Shown piece by piece: positions 13,706-17,097 of a stretch of DNA of 17,097 nt. The position numbers were made by a program, and so were the translations under genes. Below the pieces are notes generated by a model. It was given only the letters and a program-made list of their open reading frames with translations, had not been told where the DNA came from and searched no databases. Each line of letters begins with the position of its first letter. Position 1 is the first letter of the stretch. This DNA is from Nitrososphaerota archaeon (GTDB lineage: Archaea > Thermoproteota > Nitrososphaeria > Nitrososphaerales > Gagatemarchaeaceae). Where the stretch lies: the NCBI GenBank assembly GCA_005877185.1, contig VBPQ01000045.1:1-17097 (forward strand), written 5' to 3'.

Positions 13706-14728
13706 ATGGTTGACTTCGGCGTCGGCCTCGCTCCAGTTGAGCCCCTCAAGAAGGTCACCTGGCTGGCAAGAAAGGCTGAGGAACTAGGCTACAACTACTT
13801 CGTTCACGCCGACCAGAGGTTCAACGGCGAGAGGGACGTCTTCGTGACTCTGACAGCCGACGCCCTCAACACAGAGAAGATCCTTCTGGGGCCGTGCGTC
13901 TCCGACCCCTACTCCAGAATTCCGGGGATGCTCGCCACGGCGATAGGCAGCTTGGACGAAGTATCTGGTGGGAGGGCCCTCCTAACTCTCGGCGCGGGCG
14001 GGGTCGGGTTCAAGCAGCTCAATCTGGAGAGGGAGCACCCGAACACGGCGTTGAGGGAGGCCCTAGTCATCGTCAAGGGGCTGCTCAGAGGGGAGGAGGT
14101 CACCTTCAGCGGCAAGATGTTCAAGGTCACCAGAGCAAAGATGAACTTCGAGTGCAGGAAGGACATTCCTGTCTATATCGCGAGTCGCAGCCCTATGAAC
14201 CTCGAACTCGCAGGGGAGCTTGCCGACGGATGCCTCCTGGCGACTTACGCCTCGCCAGAGCAGCTCGAGTATGCGATTGCAAGGGTGGAGAGGGGTGCCA
14301 AGAAGGGCGGAAGGTCGTTGGGCGATGTCAAGTTGATCGCTTGGGTCTACACATCGGTCTCGGACGAATCCGCGAAGGCGATATCGAACGTGCGCCCTTT
14401 CGTGACGCAGGCGCTGATCAACACTTCCCCCGAAATGTACTCGGCCATCTTCAAGGGCTTGAAGCAGGAGATCGTCCCCTTCCTGCTGAAGTGCAGAGAG
14501 GCGGGTGACATGAGAGCCGCTCACGAGGACAGGAGGTACCTCACCGACGAGGTTATCAGAAGATTCTCGGTTGCAGGGACGCCCGAGGAGTGCATCGAGA
14601 AAGTGACGGAGATAGCTAGTGTGGGGGTCGGCACCATCTGGATCCGCCCCTTCTCCGCGCCATACTCGGAGTTGGAGCACGAGAAAGTCATAGTGCCCTT
14701 CGCCAAACAGGTCATGTCGAAGGTCTGA
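13706..14728 (+). CDS. LLM-class luciferase-like oxidoreductase, probably F420-dependent
   Basis: A 340-residue TIM-barrel protein of the bacterial luciferase/Mer superfamily. It starts FGVGLAPVEPLKKV, has the first helix LARKAEELGYNYFVHAD (20-36), LLGPCVSDPYSRIPGMLA (60-77), and SLDEVSGGRALLTLGAG (82-98). That last pattern contains the bulge used for F420 or flavin binding. An archaeal member of this type most often uses F420; FMN-dependent monooxygenases cannot be excluded. In this cluster it may oxidise or reduce an N-containing intermediate. ATG at 13706 is used; a TTG directly before it (13703) would add one residue. GGCGG upstream is a weak Shine-Dalgarno. A 76-base gap with a new promoter separates it from the next gene. 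Confidence 0.85.
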   Translation: MVDFGVGLAPVEPLKKVTWLARKAEELGYNYFVHADQRFNGERDVFVTLTADALNTEKILLGPCVSDPYSRIPGMLATAIGSLDEVSGGRALLTLGAGGVGFKQLNLEREHPNTALREALVIVKGLLRGEEVTFSGKMFKVTRAKMNFECRKDIPVYIASRSPMNLELAGELADGCLLATYASPEQLEYAIARVERGAKKGGRSLGDVKLIAWVYTSVSDESAKAISNVRPFVTQALINTSPEMYSAIFKGLKQEIVPFLLKCREAGDMRAAHEDRRYLTDEVIRRFSVAGTPEECIEKVTEIASVGVGTIWIRPFSAPYSELEHEKVIVPFAKQVMSKV

Positions 14729-14773
14729 CCTCCGTGACGAGCGAAACCGGAAGTCGGCGCCTTTCATCCCAAC

Positions 14774-14782
14774 CTTAAAAAC
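14774..14782 (+). promoter_or_regulatory. TATA box (CTTAAAAAC) of the DHDPS-like gene
   Basis: The TTAAAA core begins 30 bases before the GTG at 14805, one of the clearest leaderless promoters in the window. Confidence 0.65.
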
Positions 14783-14804
14783 GGTCGGGAGGACAGTCGC
14801 TTTC

Positions 14805-15758
14805 GTGACCACCGAGCTGAGGGGTTTCTTCCCAGTGCTTCTCACGCCGCTGCACCAGAACAGAAAGCAAGACCTGGAGAGCCTGCGTCAGTTGGTTTCA
14901 TATTACGAGAGGGCGGGTGTCCATGGTTTCGTAGCCTTGGGAGAGGTGTCTGAGTCTGCCAAGCTGACCGAGAGCGAAAGGCGGCAGAATCTCTCGACTG
15001 TGATGGAGATGGTGCGTCGAAGACTGCCCGTCGTCGTCGGCGCGAGCAGAGAGAGTACGGAACTGGCTGTCGAGGCTGCTCGGTGGGCAGAAAGCGAAGG
15101 AGCCTCCGCGGTCATGTTGGCACCCCCCAAGAACGTGCAACTGCGAGACCGAGCCATCTTCGAGCATTACGAGACCGTCGCGGACTCGATCAAGCTGCCG
15201 ATCGTGGTGCAGGACGAGCCAGAGGGCGGCCATCCCTACATGTCCCCGGAGCTCCTAGCGAAGATCAACCTGGAGATAGGTCGTGCGGAGTATATCAAGC
15301 TCGAAGATGCCCCGACCCCCGACAAGGTTGGGAAAGTCAGTGAGCTCACCGAGGGTCGGGCGAAGGTCTTCGGGGCCTCTCACGGGAAAGGGTATCTCTG
15401 GGAGATGGACAGGGGGGCCGTCGGCATCATGACGGCTTCTCCGACCCCTGAGTACTTCGTTGCCATCTGGAACGCGCTTCAGCGAGGGAAGCGGGAACTC
15501 GCGGCGGAGGTCTTCTTCTATAATCTCCCCCTCATCCACTTCTACAGTGAGTTGGCGATAGCGGTGAAGAAGGAAGTTCTCGTCCAGAGAGGTGTGATCA
15601 AGACATCTAAGGTGAAGCAACCCGGGCGCGAACTCGGAGAGAGGGAACAGAGGGAACTCTCGGAACTACTTCGATGGGTCGAGGCTAACGTGGAGAGGGT
15701 TGCGAGCATAACCCCCCTCCATTGGAAGCAGGTGGCCTCTACGACACGTAGGCTATAG
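14805..15758 (+). CDS. DHDPS/N-acetylneuraminate lyase family protein without the usual proton relay
   Basis: A 317-residue (beta/alpha)8 barrel of the DapA/NanA superfamily, which makes or breaks C-C bonds through a Schiff base with a keto acid. The Schiff-base lysine is present: K165 in YIKLED. Other family features are FFPVLLTPL (8-16), GFVALGEVSES (41-51), LPVVVGAS (74-81) and PIVVQDEP (132-139). The three relay residues of DHDPS appear lost: the GTTGES threonine reads GEVSES, the YNVP tyrosine reads QDEP (Q136), and the PYYN tyrosine region reads PPKN. It is therefore unlikely to be a lysine-pathway DHDPS and more likely a lyase or dehydratase for another 2-keto acid. It has its own promoter and meets the Rid gene tail to tail, with 20 bases of overlap. 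Confidence 0.85.
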   Translation: MTTELRGFFPVLLTPLHQNRKQDLESLRQLVSYYERAGVHGFVALGEVSESAKLTESERRQNLSTVMEMVRRRLPVVVGASRESTELAVEAARWAESEGASAVMLAPPKNVQLRDRAIFEHYETVADSIKLPIVVQDEPEGGHPYMSPELLAKINLEIGRAEYIKLEDAPTPDKVGKVSELTEGRAKVFGASHGKGYLWEMDRGAVGIMTASPTPEYFVAIWNALQRGKRELAAEVFFYNLPLIHFYSELAIAVKKEVLVQRGVIKTSKVKQPGRELGEREQRELSELLRWVEANVERVASITPLHWKQVASTTRRL

Positions 15759-16119
15759 CGTCCATCTCGACGCTCGCGCCAATCCCAGACTGAAAGGTCG
15801 TCCTTGCGGGTGGCTCCTTCGGGAAGAACTTCCTGTAGACCGAGTTCATCCTCTCCCAGTCTATTTCGTCTCTCAGTATCACGGTGACCTTGAGAACATT
15901 ATCGAGGCCGCTCCCGGCGTCTTCAAGGACCTTGCCGATGTTGTCGAGAACGTTTTGAACTTCCTTCTCGAAGCTACCCTTGAAGGGCGAGCCATCGGAG
16001 TTCCTGGGAGAGATTCCTGAAACGAAAACTAGGTCACCGAACCTTACAGCGCGCGAGTAGGGACCCGCGGGAGGTCGTCCCTTGACCGGCTTTACGATTT
16101 CTTTTCGCTTAACCTTCAA
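15739..16119 (-). CDS. Rid-family (RidA/YjgF) imine/enamine deaminase
   Basis: A 126-residue protein with the complete Rid pattern: PAGPYSRAV (17-25), LVFVSGISP (30-38), NVLDNIGKVLEDAG (56-69), LDNVLKVTVILRD (72-84), MNSVYRKFF (91-99) and PPARTT (103-108). R106 binds the substrate carboxylate, and E118 in the VEMDA strand lines the pocket, as in RidA-type enzymes that hydrolyse 2-imino acids to 2-keto acids and ammonia. Its place facing the cluster's last gene, with a ketimine-reductase-like gene in the same cluster, fits imine chemistry. The TTG start at 16119 is set by GATAAATAG 30 bases upstream. Its 3' end overlaps the DHDPS-like gene by 20 bases, so the two transcripts are antisense at their ends. 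Confidence 0.9.
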   Translation of the reverse strand: MKVKRKEIVKPVKGRPPAGPYSRAVRFGDLVFVSGISPRNSDGSPFKGSFEKEVQNVLDNIGKVLEDAGSGLDNVLKVTVILRDEIDWERMNSVYRKFFPKEPPARTTFQSGIGASVEMDAIAYVS

Positions 16120-16141
16120 TCAGGTCCGGCTCGACTACTTT

Positions 16142-16150
16142 CTATTTATC
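16142..16150 (-). promoter_or_regulatory. TATA box (GATAAATAG) of the Rid gene
   Basis: On the minus strand the core begins 30 bases before the TTG at 16119, giving a leaderless transcript. Confidence 0.6.
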
Positions 16151-16187
16151 TTGGCGTTGAGCCTACTCCGGCTGCCCCAGCCATGCT

Positions 16188-16228
16188 GTGGCAAGATTGC
16201 CACGAGGGGGGTGGTGCGAAATGCACCA
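16188..16228. repeat. Two adjacent palindromes in the divergent Rid / PD-(D/E)XK-like intergenic region
   Basis: GTGGCAA (16188-16194) and TTGCCAC (16197-16203) form a perfect 7-base inverted repeat with a 2-base spacer. TGGTGC (16212-16217) and GCACCA (16223-16228) form a second with a 5-base spacer. The first looks like a dimeric-repressor operator, the second more like an RNA hairpin. The rest of 16151-16301 shows nothing else. Confidence 0.5.
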
Positions 16229-16301
16229 GGCCTTCGGGGCGGAGCACGCATCTTCACTCCATCGTTAACCATCGCTCGACGCATGATTGACATCGTCACT
16301 G

Positions 16302-16320
16302 AAATAGAAATCGCGGAGGG
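16302..16320 (+). promoter_or_regulatory. TATA-like box and Shine-Dalgarno-like site of the PD-(D/E)XK-like gene
   Basis: AAATAG (16302-16307) begins 28 bases before the ATG at 16330. GGAGGG (16315-16320) lies 9 bases before it. Either leaderless or leader-based translation is possible. Confidence 0.4.
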
Positions 16321-16329
16321 AGCTCTAGG

Positions 16330-16731
16330 ATGCCCGAGTCCCCGCTCCACCGGAGCATGAAAGCCGTCGTCGCCTCAGAACTCGTGAGGGATGGATACGA
16401 GGTCATCGAGGAACCCCTCTGGCCGCCTAACCGTCTTGTCTCTTGGGAGGCCTACCGGCCAGACCTGCTTGGGATTGCCCAAACCGACAGCCGGGAGGAG
16501 TACGCCCTCGTCGAGTGCGAGACAAGGCCCAGGACGAAGAGGCTCCTCGCGAAGAACATCTGGAGGGTAGAGCTGCAGTCTAGGATCGACCGACAGCCTC
16601 GATTGAGGAGAATCCTAGTCGTTCCCCGCGGGAAACTGGGTGCCCTCGACCTGAAGCTGAGGCGCTCCTGTGAAATCTGGGTAACAGACGAGGATGATAT
16701 CCTGAAGATACCGACGTGCGCGCCGTCTTGA
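16330..16731 (+). CDS. Small protein with PD-(D/E)XK nuclease-like motif order
   Basis: A 133-residue soluble protein. The order of conserved-looking residues recalls the PD-(D/E)XK nuclease core. A helix with glutamates (E17, E24, E28) comes first, then RPDLLGIA (43-50), a following strand YALVECETRP (58-67), and a basic helix (TKRLLAKNIWRVELQSRI). The second acidic motif reads E62-x-E64, so the usual lysine is missing, and activity is uncertain. Similar archaeal proteins with a VECE-like strand are unannotated as far as I recall. It may be a nuclease relative, a holliday-junction-resolvase-like fold, or neither. It has its own promoter. Its last 152 bases overlap the open frame of the transporter gene on the opposite strand. 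Confidence 0.6.
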   Translation: MPESPLHRSMKAVVASELVRDGYEVIEEPLWPPNRLVSWEAYRPDLLGIAQTDSREEYALVECETRPRTKRLLAKNIWRVELQSRIDRQPRLRRILVVPRGKLGALDLKLRRSCEIWVTDEDDILKIPTCAPS

Positions 16732-17097
16732 AGGTCGAGAAGAATCCCCATGGAACCGAAGCAACTCTACGCTCGAACGCATCGGGTCGATGATGATGAG
16801 GCATCTCGGGGATTCTGGGAGAACCAATCTGGAGCCCGGCCCAGCTCCCGACCTGTAGGATCGCCACGCCAAGCCCCGCACCAAGCAGGCCATCCCCGAG
16901 AGCGCCTCCGATAACCCTAATCAGCAGGTCCCCGCCGATGAACGAAAGCGGATAGAGGTACACCACGTGGTAGACGTAGCTGAACGGGACCCAGAAGAAC
17001 TGGGCGGCGACCCCGGCGAAAGCAGAAGCAGCCGCGTCGTACCTCCTGTACCGAAACGCCCAGAAGACCACGTCTGCCCCCACCCCCGCGAACCCGT
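16580..17097 (-). CDS. YkoE-family ECF transporter S component, C-terminal part (N-terminus beyond window)
   Basis: The visible 171 residues enter from the right edge in an open frame. The stretch GADVVFWAFRYRRYDAAASAF, followed by hydrophobic helices (PLSFIGGDLLIRVIGGALGDGLLGAGLGVAILQV), matches the YkoE type of substrate-binding membrane subunit. In YkoE proteins a Gly-x-(Glu/Asp)-(Leu/Val)-Val-Phe-x-x-Phe-Arg-Tyr-Arg-Arg motif lies in mid-chain. YkoE-type S components serve thiamine or its pyrimidine precursor. The last 70 or so residues (from PRIPEMPHHH) are polar, rich in Arg, His and Ser, and unlike the family; the last 50 codons are antisense to the neighbouring gene. The true end may lie earlier, after a frameshift or assembly error near 16800-16840, or the tail may be genuine. 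Confidence 0.6.
   Translation of the reverse strand, partial: GFAGVGADVVFWAFRYRRYDAAASAFAGVAAQFFWVPFSYVYHVVYLYPLSFIGGDLLIRVIGGALGDGLLGAGLGVAILQVGSWAGLQIGSPRIPEMPHHHRPDAFERRVASVPWGFFSTFKTARTSVSSGYHPRLLPRFHRSASASGRGHPVSRGERLGFSSIEAVGRS

Noticed and set aside
14063..14845. A 260-codon minus-strand open frame opposite the luciferase-like gene.
   Set aside because: It is a shadow of the LLM gene, with Arg/Leu/Asp-rich composition and no recognisable domain.

Overview
The window looks like a piece of an archaeal chromosome with fairly high GC. Most genes have a short A/T-rich box (CTTAAAAAC, CATAAATAG, GATAAATAG, CTTATTAGG and similar) beginning about 30 bases before the start codon. That is the layout of archaeal TATA promoters driving leaderless transcripts. 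TTG is a very common start codon. Gene content agrees: a DUF1286-type membrane protein, a TMEM175-like channel, an F420/luciferase-fold oxidoreductase and a tiny CC/HH zinc-finger protein. A lineage in Thermoproteota (for example a Nitrososphaeria-related or Bathyarchaeia-like group) is a guess; nothing here fixes it.

Left part (1-7052), unrelated single genes in both orientations. A membrane-anchored Kelch-repeat protein runs off the left edge. It is followed by a CoxG-like SRPBCC protein and a 65-residue double zinc finger, all on the minus strand. Then come, on the plus strand, a conserved protein of unknown function with a WWGHPxG motif and a DUF1286 metal-hydrolase-like membrane protein. 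A TMEM175-like channel (minus) is divergent from an AlkA/OGG-type DNA glycosylase (plus), and the two appear to share one palindromic TATA box. A ParB-like protein with no ParA (minus) is divergent from a class I methyltransferase (plus).

Right part (7222-16119), the most interesting region. It is a nearly continuous set of genes that reads as an uptake and breakdown module for a small nitrogen compound. In order it has a C45/AAT-type Ntn hydrolase, a three-gene NitT/TauT/THI5-type ABC importer (surface binding protein with a patch of N-glycosylation sequons, permease, ATPase), and a mu-crystallin-like ketimine reductase. These are followed by three consecutive, diverged cyclophilin-like DUF3830-type proteins, a luciferase-like oxidoreductase probably using F420 or flavin, and a DHDPS/NAL-fold enzyme lacking the usual proton-relay residues. 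A Rid-family imine deaminase faces the end of the cluster from the other strand. Amide hydrolysis, import, imine reduction, imine hydrolysis and a Schiff-base lyase fit together as one route, but the substrate cannot be read from the sequence.

Right edge (16135-17097). An intergenic region with two close palindromes is followed by a small protein with a PD-(D/E)XK-like arrangement. A YkoE-family ECF transporter S component (thiamine-precursor uptake family) enters from the right edge on the minus strand. No rRNA, tRNA, CRISPR array, insertion sequence or origin was recognised, and no gene-free stretch exceeds about 300 bases.
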